Position numbers and translations under genes: made by a program | Assembly: GCA_033807775.1 (NCBI GenBank) | Contig: CM066320.1 | Location: 179,338,784 to 179,402,783, forward strand | DNA: 64,000 bases | Reading direction: 5' to 3' | Origin: Saussurea involucrata | Lineage: Eukaryota > Streptophyta > Magnoliopsida > Asterales > Asteraceae | Shown here: positions 55,240 through 64,000 of the stretch, one piece after another | How the letters are laid out: every line of letters starts with the position of its first letter | Numbering within the stretch: position 1 is the stretch's first letter | The notes under the pieces: model-generated | What the model was told of the DNA's origin: nothing | What the model saw: only the letters and a program-made list of their open reading frames with translations | Databases searched by the model: none

Positions 55240-58200
55240 TCTTGTTTTGCAGAACGGTCATGTGTGGTACTTATATTCTAGATGCTCCAAGCACATGACC
55301 GGAAGAAGGGAGCTTCTCACGAATTACAAGGAAGAATACTGCGGAGGCGTGAGATTTGGGAATAACGAGAAGTCGCCGATCGTGGGCTACGGCGACATCG
55401 TCCAAGACAAGATAACAATCAAGAAGGTATCCCACGTCGCAGGATTAGGACACAATCTATTCAGCATCGGTCAATTCTGCGACAAGGATCTCGAGGTCAG
55501 CTTTAAAGCCACAAGGTATAGAATCCTCAACAACGACGGAGAGGAACTTCTGGTTGGAACTCGCAAGACCAATCTCTACACCATTGATCTCGCCGCTCTC
55601 AAGACAGACAAACCAGTATGTCTCTTGTCAAAAGCCGACTCCGACCAAGTTTGGCTCTGGCATAGACGTCTTTCACACCTCAACTTCAGAAGTATAAATC
55701 AACTGGTGCTAGGCAAACACGTCAGAGGCGTGCCCCAACTTCCGTTCGTGAAGGATCGTCTCTGTGGAGCATGCGAAAAGGGAAAGATGACGCGCGCATC
55801 ACATCCACCGAAGGCAACTCCGAGCACGACCTGGACTCTCGAACTCATTCATATGGATTTGTGTGGTCCAATGCGTGTTCCAAGCATCAATAAACGCAAA
55901 TACGTGCTCGTGATGGTGGACGACTACTCGCGCTACACTTGGGTGAGGTTCTTACGCTCGAAGGACGAAACTCCGGAGCTCGTCATTGATCACCTGAAGA
56001 CTGTCCAGCAAAACAAGCTTCAACACGTTCAGTCCATCAGAACTGACAACGGGACGGAGTTCAAGAATCAAAAGGTGGATGACTATCTGAGAACGGTGGG
56101 CATCACACACACTTTCTCTGCAGCACGCACTCCACAACAAAACGGAGTAGTGGAAAGACAAAAACGTACCCTCGTTGAAGCTGCTCGAACGATGCTGTCC
56201 CAAGCAAATTTACCGCTGTATCTCTGGGCTGAAGCGGTGTCTACGACATGCTACACGCAAAACCGCTCTATCCTTCTCAAGCGGTTCAACAAGACACCCT
56301 ACGAGATCATGAATAATCACGTTCCAACCGTCGGCTACTTCCATGCATTTGGATGCACTTGCTATGTCCTAAACGACAAGGATGATCTCTGGAAATTCAG
56401 CCCCAAAGCGGACGAAGGAGTTTTCATCGGATACTCCATGCAGGCTAAGGCGTATCGCGTTTACAACAAACGGACCAAATCCGTTGTTGAAAGCATAAAC
56501 GTGACATTCGACGAAGCCGCAGATTTGGCTTCTGAACAACTCAGTTCAGAACACGGTTTAACTGGAGTGCTAGCTTTCGGACCTTCAAGTTCGGGATCTG
56601 CACAAGCCACAGTAAATCCGAATCATGCATCTTCATCGAATGCTGACTCTTCTAATTTAAATTTACTGTTTCAATATTTTTATGATGACACTATTAATTC
56701 TTCCACATCTGTCTCAGCGCAACCGCGACTTGAGGCTGCTCGCAATACGGATTCGGCAATTTTATCTGGTCCGCCCACCTCTACGAGTACGCCGTCAACA
56801 TCTATAGAGACAGCCCAACCGTCATCATCTGATACGACTGCACCTGGTATTGTAACCCCCCCGGAGGAACCCATACTATCGGAGATCGCTCCTACTGATT
56901 CGTCATCTGCTACAACCGATGCTCAACCTCTGACGACCTCGGAACCAGAAGTTGTTCAATCATCGACGAATCCTCCCCCACTTCCTCAAAGAAACACGAC
57001 TGCTACTCTTGAACAAGTTCAAGACCTTCCATCAGGTTCATACGTGGATCCGGACAAATCTCACTCTACTCAGCAGCCACTTCCGCACTCCACCAAATGG
57101 ACGAAGGCCCATCCCCTACATCAGATCATCGGTGATCCCTCGACTCCTGTCCGTACACGAGGCGCTTCCGCCAACTTCTGTCTATTCTTGGGCTTCTTGA
57201 GCACGATTGAGCCAACGAGCGTACGCGAAGCGCTCGAAGATCCAGACTGGATCATCACCATGCAAGAGGAGCTAAATCAATTCGAGGCTCTAAAGGTATG
57301 GCGACTGGTTCCACGTCCTAAGCACAAGACGGTAATCGGGACCAAATGGATCTTCAAGAATAAAAAGGACGAAGATGGTATCGTTGTTCGCAACAAGGCG
57401 CGCCTTGTGGCCAAAGGGTACCGACAACAAGAGGGGATTGACTATGATGAGACCTATGCTCCGGTAGCGCGAATCGAGGCAATCCGTATGTTTCTCGCTT
57501 ATGCCGCGCACAAGAACTTCACGGTCTTCCAAATGGATGTGAAGACAGCCTTTCTTTACGGCGACCTCCAAGAAGAAGTTTACGTGTCGCAACCAGACGG
57601 ATTTGTAGATGACTCGAAGCCTGATCATGTCTACATCTTAGACAAGGCACTATATGGCTTGAAGCAAGCACCGCGAGCATGGTACAACACACTATCAAAG
57701 TTCTTGTTAGAAGCCGAGTTCACTCGAGGTACAATTGATTCTACACTGTTTTTCAAGAACGAAAAGGGTCACATAATTCTAGTTCAGGTATATGTCGATG
57801 ACATCATTTTCGGTTCTACTAGTCCTTTATATGCAAAGAACTTTGCCACTCTTATGGGAAATTTTTTTAATATGAGTATGCTTTGTGAGATGAACTTTTT
57901 CCTAGGTCTTCAAGTTAAACAACTGTCGACAGGAATTTTCATAAACCAGTCCAAATACATTCGGGATATCCTTCGGAAATTCCAATTGGACCAGTCCTCA
58001 CCAATGAAAACTCCCATGGCAACCAATACAAAGCTAGACGCCGATCCTAACGGAAAGGCTGTCAACGCCAAATTGTATCGGGGAATGATTGGTTCTTTAA
58101 TGTACCTTACTGCCAGTAGACCGGACATCATGTTCTCGACATTTCTTTGCGCCCGTTATCAGTCTAACCCTAAAGAGTCTCATTACAATGCTGTTAAACG

Positions 58201-58738
58201 AATTTTTCGTTATTTACGTGGTACTGATGATCTTGGCCTCTGGTACCCGAAAGAGACAGGTTTTGGCCTCTCCGCTTACTCTGATGCGGATCACGCGGGA
58301 TGCATGATGGACCGCAAGAGCACCTCGGGACACATTCAGTTCTTGGGAGATAGCCTCGTGAGTTGGGCATCAAAGAAACAGCAATGCGTGTCAACGTCAA
58401 CAGCCGAGGCGGAGTATGTGGCCGCCACAAGCTGCTGTTCCCAAGTAATCTGGATGCGGACACAACTCAAAGACTACGGATTCACGTATGTCAAAGTCCC
58501 GATCTACTGTGACTCCAAGAGCGCAATTTCCATATCTAGCAACTCGGTCCAACACACCAAGACGAAGCACATCGACGTTCGGTATCATTTTATTAAGGAT
58601 CACGTCGAAAGAGGTACAGTCGAACTCTACTTCGTAAATACTGAACATCAGTTAGCAGACCTTTTTACCAAAGCCTTGGACGAAAAACGCTTTAAAACTC
58701 TTGTGTTCAAGCTAGGTATGCTAAATCTGAAGACGTAA
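55154..58738 (+). CDS. Element C pol: protease (mutated), integrase, RT, RNase H
   Basis: One open frame, +1 relative to gag, whose useful part begins near 55250. The protease block reads WYLYSRCSKHMTG, where A and B have DSG: the catalytic Asp (position 41) is Tyr and the Gly is Arg, so protease should be inactive. The zinc domain has H170, H175, C204 and C207. Integrase has D235, D298 and E334 (DD35E). RT has QMDVKTAF and YVDD at residues 880-883. RNase H has SDADHAG, EAEY, YCDSKSAIS and ends LADLFTKALDEKRF. Everything after protease looks competent. The ORF's nominal start overlaps the gag end and is not a real initiation site. Confidence 0.9.
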   Translation: MSQSRFPKAVPNLTPPQDPNKFGYLNVTNLVLQNGHVWYLYSRCSKHMTGRRELLTNYKEEYCGGVRFGNNEKSPIVGYGDIVQDKITIKKVSHVAGLGHNLFSIGQFCDKDLEVSFKATRYRILNNDGEELLVGTRKTNLYTIDLAALKTDKPVCLLSKADSDQVWLWHRRLSHLNFRSINQLVLGKHVRGVPQLPFVKDRLCGACEKGKMTRASHPPKATPSTTWTLELIHMDLCGPMRVPSINKRKYVLVMVDDYSRYTWVRFLRSKDETPELVIDHLKTVQQNKLQHVQSIRTDNGTEFKNQKVDDYLRTVGITHTFSAARTPQQNGVVERQKRTLVEAARTMLSQANLPLYLWAEAVSTTCYTQNRSILLKRFNKTPYEIMNNHVPTVGYFHAFGCTCYVLNDKDDLWKFSPKADEGVFIGYSMQAKAYRVYNKRTKSVVESINVTFDEAADLASEQLSSEHGLTGVLAFGPSSSGSAQATVNPNHASSSNADSSNLNLLFQYFYDDTINSSTSVSAQPRLEAARNTDSAILSGPPTSTSTPSTSIETAQPSSSDTTAPGIVTPPEEPILSEIAPTDSSSATTDAQPLTTSEPEVVQSSTNPPPLPQRNTTATLEQVQDLPSGSYVDPDKSHSTQQPLPHSTKWTKAHPLHQIIGDPSTPVRTRGASANFCLFLGFLSTIEPTSVREALEDPDWIITMQEELNQFEALKVWRLVPRPKHKTVIGTKWIFKNKKDEDGIVVRNKARLVAKGYRQQEGIDYDETYAPVARIEAIRMFLAYAAHKNFTVFQMDVKTAFLYGDLQEEVYVSQPDGFVDDSKPDHVYILDKALYGLKQAPRAWYNTLSKFLLEAEFTRGTIDSTLFFKNEKGHIILVQVYVDDIIFGSTSPLYAKNFATLMGNFFNMSMLCEMNFFLGLQVKQLSTGIFINQSKYIRDILRKFQLDQSSPMKTPMATNTKLDADPNGKAVNAKLYRGMIGSLMYLTASRPDIMFSTFLCARYQSNPKESHYNAVKRIFRYLRGTDDLGLWYPKETGFGLSAYSDADHAGCMMDRKSTSGHIQFLGDSLVSWASKKQQCVSTSTAEAEYVAATSCCSQVIWMRTQLKDYGFTYVKVPIYCDSKSAISISSNSVQHTKTKHIDVRYHFIKDHVERGTVELYFVNTEHQLADLFTKALDEKRFKTLVFKLGMLNLKT

Positions 58739-59310
58739 TCCAACTGTGTGCCAGTTACAAGTTCCATACATATACGAGAAACAGTCTACTCATCATCCGG
58801 TGTTTAACCTCCTGATGCATGAGCACACACTTCCTCGCACTTGTATTCTACTTGTTCTAGTTACACAGCTAGATTTAGTTTAGGTATTTATTAAGTAGAT
58901 CTCGTTTGTTCTTCATTCTTTCTTCGTGTGTTTCCACTATTTCATACTGTCGTCTATATTTTCTCTTTCACTATCTCTGTGCCTTCACCATATTTTCTCG
59001 TGTTCAGGGGGAGCAGAATGCAATATCAGGTAAGTTTCCTCACACACAGTTTTTCTCTTACATGTCGAAAGTTTTTGTGTGTGTAGGCACTCCTGTGTGC
59101 ACGTTATGGTCATCGTTTGAGGGGGAGCGGCACATTTTTTTTTCTTACAAACTCTAAAAGTTTTTGTGTGCCGGAACTCTCCCCTGCACTCTACTGCACA
59201 ATCCGAGGGGGAGCTAGGATATACCCATGCTCTGCTTGAGGGGGAGCGAGAGGAAGTTCTTTTCCAGTCCTATTCAGTGCAATTCTTCACAGAACAGAAC
59301 TACCCAGAGT
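58739..59310 (+). promoter_or_regulatory. Multiple polypurine tracts downstream of pol (element C)
   Basis: Four GGGGGAGC tracts lie at about 59006-59014, 59119-59130, 59203-59214 and 59238-59250, three of them preceded by GA. Element A has three at the equivalent position. This agrees with the multiple polypurine tracts known in Sireviruses. Confidence 0.75.
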
Positions 59311-59315
59311 TATCC

Positions 59316-59474
59316 GGACACCTCACGCATCCGGACACCTCACGCATCCGGACAACTCCCTCACCCGGACAACTCACGCACCCGGACAACTCTCTCATCC
59401 GGACACCTCTCGCATCCAGACATCATCCGGACCGGGTAGATATCCGGGTCGGCTAGTACCCGGACTCCACCCAC

Positions 59475-59516
<42 letters not shown>

Positions 59517-60240
59517 GTATCCGGACTCACTTGTATTCCATATCCGGAAAAACGCGCTAAAACCCTAAAACCCCGACCTCTTTTTCTTTCTCGTCTGGAC
59601 TCGCCCCACTCCCTCGATTTGCACTTCGTCTTAGTCCCATATCCAGGTATGCTTCTCCATATCACATCGTGTTAATGTTTTCTCATGATTTACTCACTTA
59701 AATGCACGATTTAACCACGAGATTCGTTGACAGAACAGTGTCCAACTACCCATTACGGGTTTTGTCATTTCTGGCCAAATGTGTGGGGCTTCGTGTTACA
59801 TAGATGCCCTTATCACCTAATTAGTGACTCTAGACGACATCCGAGGCCTACTACGTACTTAGGGATTGCCTGTTCTAAGTTTGGACTGCTTGAGTCATCG
59901 TCCGGACACGTTCCTCGTGTCCGGACACGTTCAAACCGATGCTAGTATATCCGGACACGTTCAACTCCATGATGATCCATCCGAACACTACCATCACCCG
60001 GAGACCTAGTTGTCCGGAAACCTAAGGGTTTCCGGTAAGTTCAACTACCGGGTAGTTTAGTGTCCGGACTCTAATGTTATCCGGTAGAATGGTGTACCCG
60101 GAAACCTCTGTCCGGATTAATCATCTTTATCCGGACTCTTTGACCACCTGGAAACTTGTGTTGTCCGGACATCTTTTAGAAACATCCATCTTGTTACCCG
60201 GACACTTTGCGTTGTCCGGACACTTTGAGTTGTCCGGACA
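59316..60240. repeat. TCCGGA motif array, spacer upstream of aORF C
   Basis: Two clusters, 59316-59550 (about eleven copies, mainly CATCCGGACACCT-type) and 59899-60240 (about sixteen, mainly TGTCCGGACA). The array ends 145 bp before the aORF ATG at 60385, mirroring the spacer arrays of A and B. Confidence 0.95.
59476..59516. repeat. (TA)n microsatellite
   Basis: About twenty TA units between the two TCCGGA clusters. Confidence 0.95.
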
Positions 60241-60384
60241 TCACTCGTGATGGTCCTTTCCGTACCTGCTTTGTCACTGCCAGTCCTCGATCTGTCTCAG
60301 ATTGAGCCAATCCCGACGAAGGTACGCACCGACACTTGTTTGTCCGACTCAATTACTAACTGTGCTGTTTTCTACAGATTATCT

Positions 60385-63300
60385 ATGGCGGATCAACAAC
60401 AACACCCTCACGAACAACCAGGCAACCAACAACCACCTCCTCAAGAGCAAATACCTTAAGAGGCGGATATCATTGACGAGGAAGCCGATGTTGCCCTGGT
60501 TCACCCTGACCATGGCACTGAACTGGAGGCCAACAACCACCACCTGGACACGACCTTGTTCAGGCCCCAACCACTTCAACGAGTGCTCTTGGACATTCTC
60601 ACGAATCACCCTCTCCGTGAGGCCCTTACCAGCACAGCCGACGTCCCAGTTCTGTATGTTCTACAGGTATGGCTCACCGCCCGAGTCGTCACCGCCGGTA
60701 ACTCGCAGTCGATCACCGCTCAGATCGATAACCAACCTTTCATTCTCACATTGGACTCATTCCGCCGCCTTCTGTCTCTTCCGGAAGCCACCGCCAACAA
60801 TCATGAACGGTACGATCCTGCCGTCAATGATGATACGCTTTGCGCTCTAATTCGCGCACTTGGATACAATCATGACCTAAACCGGCCATCCGCTTTCAAT
60901 CGCAAGTACCTCGCTCCGATATGGTACACACTCTTTACAATCCTAAACTGCTGCCTTTCATCGAGATGGAGAGGCATTGATCAGTGCACCGGCGACTTCC
61001 TGTGCCTAGTTCATGCTGTGTGCTACAACCGCCACATAGACTTTGCGATGATTATCTGGAGGGAGCTCGTCGCGGCTATTTGCCAAATTGGATGTTCCAA
61101 ACAGAAGAAATTTCTTCTGTATCCGCGTTTCCTTTCGTTGGCTGTGCGTCAACACATGGACGCGAATCCTGCTATTCCTCGCCGCCTGAACCATCCGGTA
61201 TGTCCCCATCACCACTTACAATTCATGGTTATCCGCAATCCATCTGATGCGGTAGCAATGCCCATCCCTGAACCACTACTAGCCATCGCCGATCCCACTG
61301 CACCAGGGGTAGTTGCATATAGGGAAGCGTTAGGTAATCCCATGGTCCAGCCAGCGCCGGAGGGACCTGCCCAGGGACTTAGACCCGAGAGACGTGAGGG
61401 TCCGAGAGTGAGAGGTGGAAGGGCCCGACAAGCAGGTGCTGTCGGGCGGGGAACGTTCGTTGTGAGAGACAGGGGAACGAGAGTAGGTGGTGCAGTGGAA
61501 TCGCAACCCGGTTCCAGCTCAGCCCAAGCCGGTCCATCCTCTAGACCGACACTACATCACTCGACCGAGCCGTATATCACCGAACCCCCCTCACCATCTC
61601 ACAATGTTGAAGACGTGGAATCTGACTCCATGGACTCTGATACCGACCGAACCGTACGCCTGAGACATATACCTCTCGGTATCGGACCCAACCCTGACTT
61701 TACCGTTGGAATCCCACTTGACTCACCTCCACATACTAGAACCGAACCTATTAGGACATCTGAGGGAGAACAAGTAGAGGATTTAGGTCATGCGAGCCAG
61801 AGAGAACTACGTTCAAAGTTGAACCAGGAAAGATTGAGCCGTAAAGATAACGAGGCTCATGAGCGACCCCAACCGAGTGACATTCGGGTAGCTACATCTA
61901 CTACACCGTCTCATCTGTTAGGACGGGGTATTGAAGAAGACTCCGTGGACCCAGCGGAGCAATTGCACGACCCCCCCCCCCCCCATCCACTCATCCGTCT
62001 CACGACAGACGGATGTTTCAATATTACACGGGGAACAAGCACAACTTCCACCGGCCTCTCATTCGGAGAGTGTTGGTGTTGAAATAAGAGACCAGCAGCC
62101 CCCGGTATCGCCTTCATTTCGTGCACCATCGAGTCTAGCGCCTTTCGATATTGAACATTCTTCGGCTAGGACACTCGAAGCTGAGCAACACCAAGTTGAG
62201 ACTCTCCGTGACTCGACCGGAACCACCGTAGTGTCTTCACCTCTTGGTGAAACACAAGGATCGGCGGCAAATCCTACTACAACTAACATCACGCCAACTG
62301 TGAACGTAGGTGGCTCTACCCCTGTGGTAGACACCTCAACGGGTAACCTAAGTGGTCCTGGAGTTATTCACCCCGACTTTGTGTCGCAAGGGTCCCTGGA
62401 CAGCACCCTCAAGGCTGTCCGCGAGGCACTGGAACAGCATGTCACCGCCGAGATCGCCAAAGCCATCAAGGGCAAAGCAAAGATCGTTGAAGCAGAAACC
62501 GGACCACCACATCCACCAACTTTTGCTCAACCTATCTATTCGGTGGATACATTAAAGACGATGCTATTGGCCCAACTGCTCAAGGAATCAGATACAATCG
62601 CCTCGACCGAAGCAGACCTGATCTCCATTCTTCGATCCTAGGTCACTGCTCCATCTTCATCTATCACATCCCGCCTTGACGCCATTGACTCGACCCTCAA
62701 CGACAACAACAAAGCGCTCGCCACGCTGTCTGAGAGGGTCCGCTCACTAGAAGACACTTGTAAGAGTCAAGCCGGCGGTCTCAAACGCAAGCACGATGAC
62801 TAGGATGATCCTGATCACCGTGAGGGGGAGAAGCGTCTACGCCAAACCGAGACCGCCCAGATCATGACTGCCGAAACTACAACAGTGGTTCAACAGGAAC
62901 CCCCAACTGCGGCAACTACATCAGAAGCACCCGAAGCCGAGTTGCCACTAGAAGATATGGTCATAGATATGGAGATTTCAGATGAAGAAGACCCGACGGT
63001 TGAAAAGCCCGAGGGTTCAACACAGGAACTGGTCGATTTTGACTCGTCAGACAAAACGATACTGGACATGATAGATCCAGAGTGTGAGACCAACCCGGAG
63101 ACCGAAGACGCATGGTACGAAAAAGCCGCCAGTGCCGTAAACCTACAGGTAACTTTGGTCTTCCCTACTGATGAGGACGACAATATTGACTACGATCAGT
63201 TCCTGCTCCAAATTTTATATGGAGCAACTCCCGTTCACTATGCTCAACCCGCCGGAACATCATCAACTAGACCCGAGTCTACTACTTCCGATCAACCGAC

Positions 63301-64000
63301 AACTACTCCTCCAACGACAGCTTCTGATCTTCCTCCCCTTCCTCAACAGCAACAAAACCGCTTGGAGAAGATCAAGGTACTTATCCCTCATCTGGAGGAA
63401 TCTTTGAAAAAGTTGTTCGTCCACAAACTTCGCCCGATCGAGCCAACTTTTTGCCTTGGTATTTACAACCTCGACCCCGAATACCAACGGCGTTATATAC
63501 TTGCAATGCAGCGGTGCCTTCCAGTCAGTCAAGTCAGAACAAAGCATCAGATCACAGAGGTTCTTAACATCCATTCACGCCGCATCATGAGGATCGTCTA
63601 TCCAGTCTTCACCGTTCGCCGCGAAGATGGTAATGAATGGAGATTCTCTGAAGCCGACTTCAAGAACCTCCGACCGCTCGACTTTCTGGTACTACTGAAA
63701 GACTTACGTTCAAGAACCATCCGACCGCTATAGATTACAAAGGCACTCGAAGCTGTTCGTCGACACCTGGTCCGTACTATCATGATGTCATACTTAACGG
63801 ATTTTCAAATGGCTGTCGAGAACAGGGCGAAGAAAGTCAATCTGATAAAACCAAATCTGAAAGCACCTGAGTTAAACATGTATCCCGAGAATGCTATGCT
63901 TCTGGAACCAGAATTCGGGATTGTTTACTTAAATGAGCAAAAGGAGAAGAAATTCATGCGCTTCAGTCAGGTAGACAGATTTTGTGACGGCACGCTCCTA
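60385..64000 (+). pseudogene. Element C additional ORF (aORF), broken, incomplete at the window end
   Basis: The ATG at 60385 (MADQQQHPHEQPGNQQ) reads to a TAA at 60457, then in frame to 62082. The first domain contains LLDILTNHPLREAL, IWYTLFTILNCC, FAMIIWRELVAAI and LYPRFLSLAVRQHMDANP, matching aORF A closely and B more distantly. A run of 13 C at 61970-61982 shifts the frame; the next frame continues through TAGs at 62639, 62801 and 63731 to the end. Conserved late parts are a coiled coil (LATLSERVRSLEDTC), a basic stretch (GLKRKHDD, EGEKRLR), YPVFTVRREDGNEWRF and NMYPENAMLLEPEFGIVYLNEQ. At 62801 element A has Gln (CAG) where C has TAG. Function unknown; nuclear entry is suggested by the basic stretch (inference). 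Confidence 0.8.

Larger units (their letters stand above)
50207..64000 (+). mobile_element. Element C: Sirevirus-like Copia LTR retrotransposon (3' end outside the window)
   Basis: Order: 5' LTR, primer site, leader with TCCGGA array, gag, protease, integrase, RT, RNase H, multiple GGGGGAG tracts, a second TCCGGA array, then the aORF running past the window end. pol is one uninterrupted frame, but gag has three stops, the protease active site is mutated, and the aORF has several stops and a frameshift. Same plan and homologous parts as element A; the copy is defective. Confidence 0.9.

Noticed and set aside
57290..58648. Minus-strand ORFs opposite element C pol
   Set aside because: They are antisense shadows of an RT-RNase H frame carrying all catalytic motifs.

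Overview
This window is plant nuclear DNA, most likely from a composite (Asteraceae). It is intron-rich, dense in microsatellites and dominated by nested LTR retrotransposons. The Asteraceae assignment rests on my recollection of the protein styles of the three Sirevirus-like Copia elements (gag, pol, then a large extra ORF) and was not checked by a search. The only host-type coding material is a five-exon GDSL esterase/lipase locus with a frameshift, an exon-1 duplicate of it, and a two-exon LRR receptor-kinase fragment. No tRNA, rRNA or CRISPR locus was seen.

Layout. 1-1607: 3' part of a LINE. 1612-3646: copy 1 of a duplicated block holding GDSL exon 1, a LINE scrap and a CACTA-type MITE. 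4401-24255: minus-strand Sirevirus-like Copia element A, split by the young plus-strand non-autonomous Copia element B (11777-18491, TSD ttcct). 24794-28206: GDSL locus (minus). 27574-29756: copy 2 of the duplicated block. 29757-30359: CACTA transposon end. 30360-31997: Helitron-like 3' end and LRR fragment. 32003-46264: internally deleted Gypsy element with 2.6-kb LTRs (TSD ctttg); its 5' LTR is split by a minus-strand Athila-like element (32661-40078, TSD agaca). 46270-50206: AT-rich repeats. 50207 to the end: Sirevirus-like Copia element C (plus), running off the window.

How the parts relate. Elements A, B and C share one plan: LTR, tRNA-Met-type primer site, gag, protease-integrase-RT-RNase H (missing in B), a spacer, then a large additional ORF (aORF). 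The three aORFs are homologous. Each element also carries its own short motif in arrays: TTGCGATAA in A, TTAATACTGC in B, TCCGGA in C. The arrays lie upstream of gag (leader or LTR) and again in the spacer immediately upstream of the aORF. The unrelated Gypsy LTR carries A's motif. This looks like a family-specific cis-motif/trans-protein system and is the main candidate for something undescribed. The sequence shows the arrays and the homology; the functional link is inference.

Relative order of events: the GDSL frameshift precedes the block duplication; CACTA entered copy 2 after it; the Athila-like element entered the Gypsy 5' LTR; element B entered A recently, because its two LTRs show only two differences by eye.
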